Positions 16,578 through 24,010 of a stretch of 64,000 bases of DNA are shown one piece after another (the stretch's first letter is position 1; each line of letters begins with the position of its first letter). Source of the DNA: Congregibacter brevis (lineage in GTDB: Bacteria; Pseudomonadota; Gammaproteobacteria; Pseudomonadales; Halieaceae); assembly GCF_045689245.1 (NCBI RefSeq), contig NZ_CP136865.1, forward strand, positions 3,534,001-3,598,000, given 5' to 3'. The translations under genes and the position numbers were made by a program. A model generated the notes under the pieces. The model did no database searches, was not told where the DNA came from, and worked only from the letters and a program-made list of their open reading frames with translations.

Positions 16578-18329
16578 TCAAAAAACCTCAGGGAAAACCA
16601 ATCCCAGGGCTCGGCGATGCTGACGCTCGATCACGAGAGCATCGAGCTCGCGTCGCGCTCTATCCCAAAGATCTCCGTTAACACTACCCACGCCAAGCCT
16701 AAGCACTTCAGCGCGAAGCAGCCATTCCTTGGGGTAATCATTTAGGCAGCCTATAACTTCGCTTAGCGTGTCATCGCCCCATGCCTTTCCTTCGCAATCA
16801 CTTGCGCACAGCTGCAGCAGGGCATAGGCGTTCATAAGCCTCTCATCAGATTCCTCTGCGGGAGTTGCCGTGCGGGGTAATGGCTTGTACAGCTGATAAC
16901 TCTCTCGATCCGCCACCCCTCCAAAGACACTAACGATACGGCCCCCGACGGCCATGTCGTAGCGACCCCACGCGGGTTCAAAAAGCACTTGTCCATCCAG
17001 CGCGGTAACGGTGCAGTCGCTAAAGCTCAAGATGAGATTGCGATGATCCTGGCGCAGCACACTTTCAAGATGGCCGCGTACGTTGATACCCGACAGAAAC
17101 TCGAGCTGCACCGCTTCTCCTACAACAATCTGGTGGGCTTTTAGCTCATCTATGGTGTACTCGGAAAGACAGCGGCTGAATTCCTTAAGAAGCCCAACGG
17201 GAGAGCCAAAGCCATCTTTATGACTTTGGATTCCGTGTCCGTACAGCTCCTTCCCTTTGTAGGATAGCTGCGTCGGCCCCCTGGTCTGCAAGTAGTTCAC
17301 ATTGCCTGCCGCGTCGCAGATCATGTCTGACAACACACCACTGACCTGCACACCAGAGTCATATACGGCACTACAGACCACCTTGGCGTCGATGGCTTTG
17401 CGAAGGGACTCGGCACCGCCGCGACGTGAAGCCATGTTCGCCGCGAACTCCTCGAGAATCTGGCTCATATGCCGGCAGCTGCGCGTCACGAATAGCTGAG
17501 GCTGCGTGGTCGTTATGTCATAGGCGGTATTCACGGCATTCACCGTGAGCGGCAGCTTTTGCACTACGTCATCGTCTCTACAACTCTGACTTTCGCCTAA
17601 GGAGGAAAGGAGGCCTGCGCCAAACAGACGGTAGTCTTCCAACTCGCCCACGAGGCCATACTCCACGGTCCACCAATGCAAGCGCGTCAGTAACGCGGCT
17701 TCCGAAGGTTCCTGCTCGCTGGCAGCGAGGGCCGCGAGTCGCGCTTCCGCCGCAGCGACTTCTTCGACCTGACTCGCGGGGCTCTCCTTGAGAATAGATA
17801 GCTCCCGTATCGCTTCATACAATTCGTGATCGTGCTCGTTGGCGATCGCCTCCATACCGACTTCACCGAATCGCTGCAGGAATTCTGCATAATCAACGTC
17901 GATAAGAAAGGGGGCATGCCCAGCAGATTCGTGAAGAATATCGGGAGCCGGCGTATAAAGGAGATGCTCGACACTGCGCATTTCAAGGGCTATCACCAGG
18001 ACTTTTAGCGCCTGAAATTCCATAAAGATGGCTGGTGGAATGAAGCCATCTACGACCACAGCGCGCCATCCCAGCTTCGCCAAGCAAGCGTTCATTTCGT
18101 CGATGGACGGTATGTGGTCAAGCGCTATACCCGTTCTTACCAAGCCCTCGAGATAAACAGGATGGGCAGTCTCAGCAAGGCCGCGCGTTAAGGCAGCCAT
18201 GAGAAACCGCCATACCGCATGATCGCGCGGCGTGTACTGACTCTCAGGGTTCTGCACCGTGACAAAAGGGCGCAGATGCGCTGGCAAGCTGGCCACAATC
18301 TGTTGCTGACTCACAGCATTAGCGCTCAC
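16578..18329 (-). CDS. Aromatic amino acid hydroxylase, long (583-residue) form
   Basis: The iron-binding motif PDILHESAGHAPFL gives His133 and His138, and TVEYGL gives Glu223 as the third ligand, as in pterin-dependent phenylalanine/tyrosine hydroxylases. The spacing from His138 to Glu223 is about 40 residues longer than in Chromobacterium PAH, due to a charged, probably helical insertion near 165-210. The last 300 residues are unlike short bacterial PhhA. The start is GTG and overlaps the MarR stop (GTGA). It probably turns phenylalanine into tyrosine to feed the homogentisate genes across the divergent promoter. No pterin carbinolamine dehydratase gene is nearby. Confidence 0.85.
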   Translation of the reverse strand: MSANAVSQQQIVASLPAHLRPFVTVQNPESQYTPRDHAVWRFLMAALTRGLAETAHPVYLEGLVRTGIALDHIPSIDEMNACLAKLGWRAVVVDGFIPPAIFMEFQALKVLVIALEMRSVEHLLYTPAPDILHESAGHAPFLIDVDYAEFLQRFGEVGMEAIANEHDHELYEAIRELSILKESPASQVEEVAAAEARLAALAASEQEPSEAALLTRLHWWTVEYGLVGELEDYRLFGAGLLSSLGESQSCRDDDVVQKLPLTVNAVNTAYDITTTQPQLFVTRSCRHMSQILEEFAANMASRRGGAESLRKAIDAKVVCSAVYDSGVQVSGVLSDMICDAAGNVNYLQTRGPTQLSYKGKELYGHGIQSHKDGFGSPVGLLKEFSRCLSEYTIDELKAHQIVVGEAVQLEFLSGINVRGHLESVLRQDHRNLILSFSDCTVTALDGQVLFEPAWGRYDMAVGGRIVSVFGGVADRESYQLYKPLPRTATPAEESDERLMNAYALLQLCASDCEGKAWGDDTLSEVIGCLNDYPKEWLLRAEVLRLGVGSVNGDLWDRARRELDALVIERQHRRALGLVFPEVF

Positions 18330-18802
18330 CGTGTGGCTCCTCCCATAACTGCCTTCATCTCGACCGACATCTTCGCGTGCTCCTCAAGCCTTTGCAGGAT
18401 TCTCACGAGATCTCGACGGTCCTCGTCTTCTAGCACTCCCAAAAAGTCCTCCTCCCAACGTAGAGCCAGCGGTGCAATAGACTCAAACAGTCTTGTCCCC
18501 TCCAGCGTCAAGCAAAGCTCATTGACTCTCCCGTCGCCCGAGCTCAAGTAGCGCTTGAGCAAACCCCGTGCCTCAAGATCTGCGACCGCCCGGGACACCA
18601 TGACTTTGTCGAGATTACCCTGCTGCGCGATAGCTTTACTGCTGAGATGCGGTGTTTCGTGCAGCAACGCCAGAATGCGCCACTGCGGCACAGTAATGTT
18701 AAAACGACGTCGATACACCTCCGCAAAGGAAACACTGATGTGTTTGGCGAGACGATCAAATCGGTAGGGCAAAAAACCCTCGAGCTGAAAGAACTTTTTC
18801 AT
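18326..18802 (-). CDS. MarR-family transcriptional regulator of aromatic catabolism (predicted)
   Basis: 158 residues with a MarR winged helix: NITVPQWRILALLHETPHL, the recognition-helix region QQGNLDKVMVSRAVADLEAR, and the wing SSGDGRVNELCLTLEG. It is divergent from the homogentisate dioxygenase gene and overlaps the aromatic hydroxylase gene by 4 bp. A perfect palindrome at 18822-18839 sits 20 bp before its start and 40 bp before hmgA. The simplest reading is an autoregulated repressor of both arms, relieved by a pathway intermediate. The ligand is not known. Confidence 0.87.
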   Translation of the reverse strand: MKKFFQLEGFLPYRFDRLAKHISVSFAEVYRRRFNITVPQWRILALLHETPHLSSKAIAQQGNLDKVMVSRAVADLEARGLLKRYLSSGDGRVNELCLTLEGTRLFESIAPLALRWEEDFLGVLEDEDRRDLVRILQRLEEHAKMSVEMKAVMGGATR

Positions 18803-18821
18803 ACCACTTCCATGCGCTAGA

Positions 18822-18839
18822 TAGTTTCATATGAAACTA
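18822..18839. promoter_or_regulatory. Perfect 18-bp palindrome, likely operator of the MarR regulator
   Basis: TAGTTTCATATGAAACTA is fully self-complementary and lies in the short spacer between the divergent MarR and hmgA genes. MarR dimers bind palindromes of this length, and the position could block both promoters. An apparent upstream ATG for hmgA at 18831 lies inside the palindrome. Confidence 0.75.
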
Positions 18840-18878
18840 GTATGCTACTGCCCTGTCAAGAGCAAAGGAATACTAATC

Positions 18879-20012
18879 ATGAGTCGGCAGTGGTTTCCCC
18901 ATGCGATTCGCGAAGGGCAGCATTCGCGACAGGCGCATTGCGATCTTCCCGAAGAAACCTATGAACGAGAAATGGGTCGCGAGGGTTTTTTTGGTCCGGC
19001 AAGTCATATCCACCACAAACATCCACCAACCGGATGGATTGACTGGAAAGGCCCCCTGCGCCCCTATGCCTTTGATCTCACGCAGCTGGATTCCTTAAGC
19101 GAGTCCCCCTTCGCTCAACAAGCCTTACTAAGCAACAACGATGTGACTTTAAAATTCTGGCGTTGCGCTAGCGCCATGACCCACTTGGTTCGCAATAGCG
19201 ATGGTGATGACTTGTTGTTTATCCACAATGGCAACGGCTCGCTCTACTGCGACTACGGACAAATTGATTTTCGGGATGGAGACTATCTGGTAATCCCCCG
19301 CGGCACAGCATGGCGCATAGAGCCAGCTGAGCCCGTGGATTGTTTGATCATCGAAGATCGTGACGGCGCCTACCAGTTACCCGATCGCGGAATGCTGGGC
19401 CCTCATGCTGTCTTTGACCCAGCGGTACTCGAACACCCCCACATCAATGACGCATTTCTCGCCCAGCACAGCGAGGATGAGTGGGAAGTACACATCAAGC
19501 GCCACGATGAAGTCAGTATAGTCACTTTCCCCTTCAATCCACTGGACGCAGTAGGCTGGCACGGGAACAACACCGTCCTTCGCTTGAACTGGCGAGACAT
19601 ACGACCGGTGATGAGCCATCGATACCACCTACCGCCCTCCGCCCACACAACATTCGTCGGGGGCAGCTTCGTGGTGTGTACCTTTTGCCCGAGGCCAATC
19701 GAAACAGACCCTGGCGCACTAAAAGTCCCGTTCTATCACAACAATGATGATTACGATGAGGTGCTCTTCTATCACCGCGGAAACTTTTTCAGTCGCGACA
19801 ACATCGAAGCGGGCATGATCACTTATCACCCCTGCGGCTTTGCGCATGGCCCGCACCCGAAAGCTCTTGCGAAGTCGCAAACTGACCCTGCCAAAGAAAC
19901 CGACGAAGTGGCGGTAATGATAGACACGCGTCGCGCCCTTAGCATTCAAGGCATCGCGCAAAGCGTCGAAAAGCCCGACTACGTTAACTCCTGGCGCAGC
20001 CAGGGCGCCTAA
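18879..20012 (+). CDS. hmgA: Homogentisate 1,2-dioxygenase
   Basis: 377 residues from the ATG at 18879, preceded by AAGGAA nine bases upstream. The frame is open back to 18831, but that codon lies in the operator and adds an unlike N-terminus. The cupin core shows HNGNGSLYCDYGQIDFRDGD and the C-terminal active-site region FYHNNDDYDEVLFYHRG and MITYHPCGFAHGPHP. His287, Glu294 and His323 are the likely iron ligands by spacing. It opens the homogentisate ring to maleylacetoacetate. This is the shorter bacterial form (human about 445). First gene of hmgA-fahA-maiA. Confidence 0.9.
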   Translation: MSRQWFPHAIREGQHSRQAHCDLPEETYEREMGREGFFGPASHIHHKHPPTGWIDWKGPLRPYAFDLTQLDSLSESPFAQQALLSNNDVTLKFWRCASAMTHLVRNSDGDDLLFIHNGNGSLYCDYGQIDFRDGDYLVIPRGTAWRIEPAEPVDCLIIEDRDGAYQLPDRGMLGPHAVFDPAVLEHPHINDAFLAQHSEDEWEVHIKRHDEVSIVTFPFNPLDAVGWHGNNTVLRLNWRDIRPVMSHRYHLPPSAHTTFVGGSFVVCTFCPRPIETDPGALKVPFYHNNDDYDEVLFYHRGNFFSRDNIEAGMITYHPCGFAHGPHPKALAKSQTDPAKETDEVAVMIDTRRALSIQGIAQSVEKPDYVNSWRSQGA

Positions 20013-20041
20013 ACGCCTGTACGGAATCAAGGAATTCGCTC

Positions 20042-21034
20042 ATGAAACTCGCCTCTTACAAATCCGGTCGCGACGGTACTTTGATGATCGTTGACCACAC
20101 ACTTACGACTTGCTGCCCCGCAACCGACATCGCATCTACAATGCAGGCAGCGCTGGATCACTGGGATAGCGTCGCAGCAAAACTGGAAGAGCAGTACACA
20201 CTTCTCTGCGAAGGCAAGCACAGCGGCGCGGAGCCCTTCGATACCAGCCGTTGCGCAGCACCGCTACCTAGAAGCTTTCACTGGGCCGATGGCAGTGCCT
20301 ACGTAACCCACGTTGAACTGGTAAGAAAGGCCCGCGGTGCAGAGCTCCCCGCCTCCTTCTGGGAGGACCCACTCGTGTACATGGGCGCCTCCGATGCCTT
20401 TATCGGGCCCGAGGATCCCGTTGAGGCTGAAAGTGAAGATTGGGGTATCGATTTCGAGGGAGAAGTCGTTGTGATTACTGACGACGTGCCCGCTGGCACA
20501 ACAGTCGAGAAGGCTGCGAATCACATCAAACTTCTGGGCCTAGTCAATGATGTTTCTCTGAGAAACCTGATTCCCGGAGAGTTAGCAAAGCAGTTTGGCT
20601 TTTACCAATCTAAACCGTGGACTGCCTTTTCACCCGTGCTGGTTACACCCAACGAACTTGGATCAGCCTGGGACGGTGCGCGTCTCCACCTTCCTCTTCG
20701 CGCAACCTATAACGGCGAATTAGTGGGAGCGCCGAATGCGGGCCAGGACATGACTTTTGATTTTCCGACGCTCATAGCCCACTGCGCAAAAACTCGCTCA
20801 CTTATGAGCGGAGCTGTCATTGGATCCGGAACTGTCTCTAATGTGGGATCTAAAGACGGATCCTGCTGCCTGGCAGAAATTCGTTGTCTTGAAACCATTC
20901 GAGACGGCAAGCCCAGCACACCGTTCATGAGTTTTGGTGACCGTATACACATTGAGATGTTGGACGCCGCGGGAAGTTCAATATTCGGTGCAATCGATCA
21001 GCAGGTGGTGCGCTACCAGCCCAGTCGAGACTAG
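20042..21034 (+). CDS. fahA: Fumarylacetoacetate hydrolase (FAH) family protein
   Basis: 330 residues with the FAH fold: an N-terminal region of about 80 residues, then PASFWEDPLVYMGASDAF, the metal-site acidic residues in SEDWGIDFEGEVVVITDD, and the catalytic segment GSGTVSNVGSKDGSCCLAEI. It should split fumarylacetoacetate into fumarate and acetoacetate, the last step of tyrosine breakdown. It lies 29 bp after hmgA behind AAGGAA and 3 bp before maiA, so the three enzymes form one operon. Confidence 0.9.
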   Translation: MKLASYKSGRDGTLMIVDHTLTTCCPATDIASTMQAALDHWDSVAAKLEEQYTLLCEGKHSGAEPFDTSRCAAPLPRSFHWADGSAYVTHVELVRKARGAELPASFWEDPLVYMGASDAFIGPEDPVEAESEDWGIDFEGEVVVITDDVPAGTTVEKAANHIKLLGLVNDVSLRNLIPGELAKQFGFYQSKPWTAFSPVLVTPNELGSAWDGARLHLPLRATYNGELVGAPNAGQDMTFDFPTLIAHCAKTRSLMSGAVIGSGTVSNVGSKDGSCCLAEIRCLETIRDGKPSTPFMSFGDRIHIEMLDAAGSSIFGAIDQQVVRYQPSRD

Positions 21035-21037
21035 CTC

Positions 21038-21688
21038 ATGAAGCTCTACAGCTACTTTCGCTCGACAGCCGCGTACCGCGTAAGAATCGCTCTGGGATTA
21101 AAGGAGCTAGAGCACGAAACAAGTCCGGTAAATCTAGTCATGGGCCAGCAGCGTGGGGAGGAGTTCCTCGCAGAAAATCCTCAAGGCTTGGTTCCGGCAC
21201 TCAAACTGGATTCTGGCGAAGTCCTGGCTCAATCGAGCGCGATCCTAGAATGGCTGGAAGAAGCCTACCCTAATCCTCCACTTTATCCCCAAGAGCTGCT
21301 CGCCAAGACGCGCACGCGCGCCCTCTGCCAGCACATCGCCTGCGATATACATCCGCTAAACAACCTCCGAGTGCTACGTTATCTGGGCGAGACATTGGCC
21401 ATCGAACAAAATCAGGTCGACGATTGGTACGCGCACTGGATCCATCGAGGCTTTAGCACCATTGAAGAAACTGTGGGCAGTTTCAAATCTGGGTTTTCCA
21501 TGGGTGGACATCCGGGAATGCTAGAAGTGTTTCTGATACCGCAGGTGTACAACGCCTATCGCTTTAAGGTCGACCTTAGTGCCTTCCCTCAGATCGTCGC
21601 CCTCGATCAACGCTGCCAGACAATAGCGGCGTTCACCACCGCTCATCCGAGCAGGCAAGCTGACACGCCTCAAGAAGAGCGAGCCTGA
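21038..21688 (+). CDS. maiA: Maleylacetoacetate isomerase (zeta-class glutathione transferase)
   Basis: 216 residues. The N-terminus MKLYSYFRSTAAYRVRIALG matches the zeta-class motif with the catalytic serine region, followed by NPQGLVPALKLDSGEVLAQS. The C-terminal part has HIACDIHPLNNLRVLRYL and the usual MLEVFLIPQVYNAYRF, close to the family consensus for SLADVCLVPQV. It isomerises maleylacetoacetate to fumarylacetoacetate using glutathione, between HmgA and FahA. The 3' end overlaps the convergent nucleotidyltransferase gene by 19 bp. Confidence 0.93.
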   Translation: MKLYSYFRSTAAYRVRIALGLKELEHETSPVNLVMGQQRGEEFLAENPQGLVPALKLDSGEVLAQSSAILEWLEEAYPNPPLYPQELLAKTRTRALCQHIACDIHPLNNLRVLRYLGETLAIEQNQVDDWYAHWIHRGFSTIEETVGSFKSGFSMGGHPGMLEVFLIPQVYNAYRFKVDLSAFPQIVALDQRCQTIAAFTTAHPSRQADTPQEERA

Positions 21689-22347
21689 AGAAGCCCTCTG
21701 AGCTTTCGTAAGTCTTCCGGGGTATCGACATCAAGCAGCACCCCCGGATCATTCACCTCCACTGCCACACATTGTGCAGCGTTCTGCTCGAGTAACTTAC
21801 TTGCTCCGCGATCGCCTGAGAGCAATTTAATCAACGGTAGGAATCGACCGCCGAACACCACAGGGTGACCTCGTCTAGCTCCGTAAACCGGGTACACAAT
21901 GTGCTCACTGTCAGCATGCTCCAACAAAGTCAGAATCGTTCTCGGCAACAACGCAGGCATGTCTGCCAAGGCAATTACCAGCTTAGACACATCGCCAATT
22001 GCAGCAGCGCTTTCGGCAAGTGTGCCTCCTATCCCTTCATTCGCGCGACGGCATCGCAAACATTCGACTGACTGTTCTCGCAAATGTTCCTCGAGAGAAT
22101 CATCCCCACCACGAGATGAAAGACAAACCAAAACCTCAATGCCGATATTTAGGTATTGCGAAATAGTCTTCTCTATAAGCATTTTTTCCGAATCTATAAT
22201 TTCACGTCGCTTATCGGAACCGAAACGTTTTGCACTTCCTCCCGCTAACAAAAGTACCAGTGAATCCTCGCGCGCATTCTGATTCGAGTCTGTATTCATA
22301 GCGAAATCCGCGATCCTCCCCTCTGAAGCCCCAAAAATACTCTCCAT
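21670..22347 (-). CDS. MobA/MocA-like nucleotidyltransferase
   Basis: 225 residues. The glycine-rich nucleotide loop LVLLLAGGSAKRFGSDKR marks the NTP_transf_3 family that includes MobA and MocA. LVIALADMPALLP is the metal-binding motif and GHPVVFGG the later conserved loop. The start at 22347 has GGGAA five bases upstream; an in-frame ATG at 22299 has none. Relatives attach CMP or GMP to the molybdenum cofactor. No molybdoenzyme gene is adjacent, though moeA and moaB occur elsewhere in the window. Substrate uncertain. Confidence 0.8.
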   Translation of the reverse strand: MESIFGASEGRIADFAMNTDSNQNAREDSLVLLLAGGSAKRFGSDKRREIIDSEKMLIEKTISQYLNIGIEVLVCLSSRGGDDSLEEHLREQSVECLRCRRANEGIGGTLAESAAAIGDVSKLVIALADMPALLPRTILTLLEHADSEHIVYPVYGARRGHPVVFGGRFLPLIKLLSGDRGASKLLEQNAAQCVAVEVNDPGVLLDVDTPEDLRKLRGLLQARSS

Positions 22348-22376
22348 TTAATTCCCAGGAAATGGAGATTTAGCCC

Positions 22377-22404
22377 TTGCGATAGGCTCGGAAAGCCTTA
22401 TGCT
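22377..22404 (+). promoter_or_regulatory. Possible sigma-70 promoter of the DUF1508 gene
   Basis: TTGCGA at 22377-22382 and TATGCT at 22399-22404 with a 16-base spacer. A start near 22411 would leave a leader of about 65 bases. Each box has two mismatches to consensus. Confidence 0.4.
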
Positions 22405-22477
22405 GTCAAGTGCGGGGCAAGTATTTCGCGCACACATAACGTGACTGGGCATAGGGATCATTACAAGGGGTGTGATC

Positions 22478-23080
22478 ATGGCAGGAAAGTTTGAACTTAA
22501 GAAAGGTAAAACTGGAAAGTTTTCCTTCAATCTAAAATCAGGAAACGGACAAGTCGTATTTACAAGCCAGACTTACGACAACAAACGTTCGGCAACCGCG
22601 GGCATAGCTTCTGTTAAGAAGAACGCGAGTAAAGATGGAAGCTACGAGCGTAAGACCTCGACGAAGAAGCAGCCTTATTTTGTAATGAAGGCGACTAACG
22701 GCCAGGTCATCGGTAAGAGCCAGATGTACTCCAACTCGGTAAGCATGGAGAAAGGCATCAAGTCAGTCGGTCTCAATGCACCTAGCGCTGACACGGTCGA
22801 TCTGACTGTAGAAGCGCCAAAGAAAAAAGCAGCTCCCAAGAAAGCCAAAGCTGCACCCAAAAAGAAGGCCGCTGCAAAGAAAGTTAAAGCAGCACCGAAG
22901 AAAGCCGCCAAGAAGGTTGTAAAGAAAGCTAAGGCGGCACCGAAAAAAGCTAAGGCTGCTGCTAAGAAAGTTGTGAAGAAAGCAAAAGCAGCACCGAAGA
23001 AAGCTAAGGCTGCTGCTAAGAAAGTTGTAAAGAAAGCGCCTGCAAAGAAAAAAGCTCCAGCTAAAGCTAAGAAGAAGTAA
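22478..23080 (+). CDS. DUF1508 (YegP-like) protein fused to a lysine/alanine-rich histone H1-like tail
   Basis: 200 residues from the ATG at 22478, which has AAGGGG seven bases upstream. Residues 1-100 hold two DUF1508 repeats (GKFSFNLKSGNGQVVFTSQT and PYFVMKATNGQVIGKSQMY). From 114 to the end the chain is almost only Lys, Ala, Pro and Val, built from units like KAAPKKAKAAAKKVVKKA, the composition of histone H1-like bacterial tails. The DNA encodes a 17-codon tandem repeat in the tail. Probably a small basic nucleoid-associated or nucleic-acid-binding protein; the role of the DUF1508 part is not established. A strong terminator follows. Confidence 0.85.
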   Translation: MAGKFELKKGKTGKFSFNLKSGNGQVVFTSQTYDNKRSATAGIASVKKNASKDGSYERKTSTKKQPYFVMKATNGQVIGKSQMYSNSVSMEKGIKSVGLNAPSADTVDLTVEAPKKKAAPKKAKAAPKKKAAAKKVKAAPKKAAKKVVKKAKAAPKKAKAAAKKVVKKAKAAPKKAKAAAKKVVKKAPAKKKAPAKAKKK

Positions 23081-23086
23081 GTCTTC

Positions 23087-23120
23087 GGCGGCAGCTGACT
23101 TTCAGCTGCCGCCTTATTTA
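23087..23120 (+). terminator. Rho-independent terminator after the DUF1508-H1 gene
   Basis: A perfect 12-bp stem (23087-23098 with 23102-23113) closed by a CTT loop, then TTATTTA. It begins seven bases after the stop codon. A second, shorter hairpin with a 7-bp stem at 23170-23187 and TTTC follows the nearby repeat and may back it up. Confidence 0.88.
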
Positions 23121-23175
23121 CCGCCTTACCGTCTTACCGTCTTACCGTCTTACCGTCTTACCGTCTTACCGACTC
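23120..23175. repeat. 8-bp tandem repeat, seven units
   Basis: Five exact copies of ACCGTCTT (23128-23167) are flanked by variant units ACCGCCTT (23120) and ACCGACTC (23168). It lies outside any gene, directly after the terminator. The exact tandem copies suggest slipped-strand variability. Confidence 0.9.
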
Positions 23176-23335
23176 AAAACTGAGTCGTTTCTAGCTCTTC
23201 TCCACTGTGTTCCTCTTTTTATTGTGTCACCGCAATCGCTGAGTAGCGAGAACGTCGGCCGCGTAAAAAGAGATCCGGAGAGCCGCAGGGTACGGCCCCC
23301 CGGGGTTCCGCCAGGGGTAGCGGGAACGAGGTAGA

Positions 23336-23680
23336 TCAGTTCGTAGATGCGACAGCCGATGCGGAAACTTTGGACAGTGCGCGAGAGAGCGACTGCTCAT
23401 AGCAATCCTCATTACGAGCTGCTTGCGCTACACCGCCGGCGCGGCGGCTATCACTGTGACCGCACACCTTTTCAGCGGCGGTCGCGAGACGATAGTGCAG
23501 AGCTTTTTGTCCAGCTGCAGAATTCAGATCCAGATCCGAGTAGTTCACCGACACTTGCGAGGATGTACCTACGGAATCGGCAGTGACTTCAGTTGTGCTT
23601 TCGGCATTAGCCTGAAGTGCGGACACTGCAAAGAAACCCGATACTACTGCTGCGATGCCAACTTTCTTGAATGTTTTCAT
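23336..23680 (-). CDS. UrcA-family exported small protein
   Basis: 114 residues from the ATG at 23680 (GGAG seven bases upstream); the frame is open further but lacks a signal there. A Sec signal peptide (MKTFKKVGIAAVVSGFFAVS, cleavage expected after ANA at 24-26) leads to the UrcA pattern: VSVNYSDLDLNSAAGQKALH, LATAAEKVCG, then a second cysteine in NEDCYEQSLS. The two cysteines may form a disulfide in the periplasm. UrcA proteins are common in alpha- and gammaproteobacteria and have no known function. Divergent from hemH. Confidence 0.82.
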   Translation of the reverse strand: MKTFKKVGIAAVVSGFFAVSALQANAESTTEVTADSVGTSSQVSVNYSDLDLNSAAGQKALHYRLATAAEKVCGHSDSRRAGGVAQAARNEDCYEQSLSRALSKVSASAVASTN

Positions 23681-24010
23681 GATCAATCTCCATACTTTGT
23701 TTAGGTGGCCAGAGGCCGGATTCGTTTGCGGTCTGCGCCCTTCATCGCCATCCCACGCACTCAAGTTAGGACAACAGGCAATCCGTCGATAGGCTGATTC
23801 GTCGAAACGCGATGAACCATCGACGAATCGATGGAATCCAGCGGTTAAAGGTTTGCGTAACTCTTACTGGTGTAGCTATTCCTGCGCGCCGTTCGGCAAC
23901 GCAGCTTTAGCGGTACAATGTTCAGTCGCGGACAAGCGGTAAGCAGTGCGGACACAAATAGCGAGCGAAGCGGGTCAAGCTGCGTTCTACAGCAAAAGCG
24001 AGTTGAGTTA
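23681..24010. other. Divergent spacer between the UrcA gene and hemH, with overlapping hairpins
   Basis: No gene is supported in these 330 bases. Two competing hairpins lie at 23796-23834: GATTCGTCGA pairs with TCGACGAATC (23796-23805 and 23820-23829, 14-base loop), while CCATCGA pairs with TCGATGG (23817-23823 and 23828-23834) across CGAA. They share bases and cannot both form. A TACAAT at 23914-23919 with TTCGGC 16 bases before it could be the hemH -10 and -35. Confidence 0.6.

Noticed and set aside
18831..18881. Upstream ATG for hmgA at 18831
   Set aside because: It lies in the 18-bp palindrome, has no ribosome-binding site, and the family N-terminus begins at 18879.
23120..23175. CRISPR array
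   Set aside because: The units are 8 bp with no spacers; it is a simple tandem repeat.
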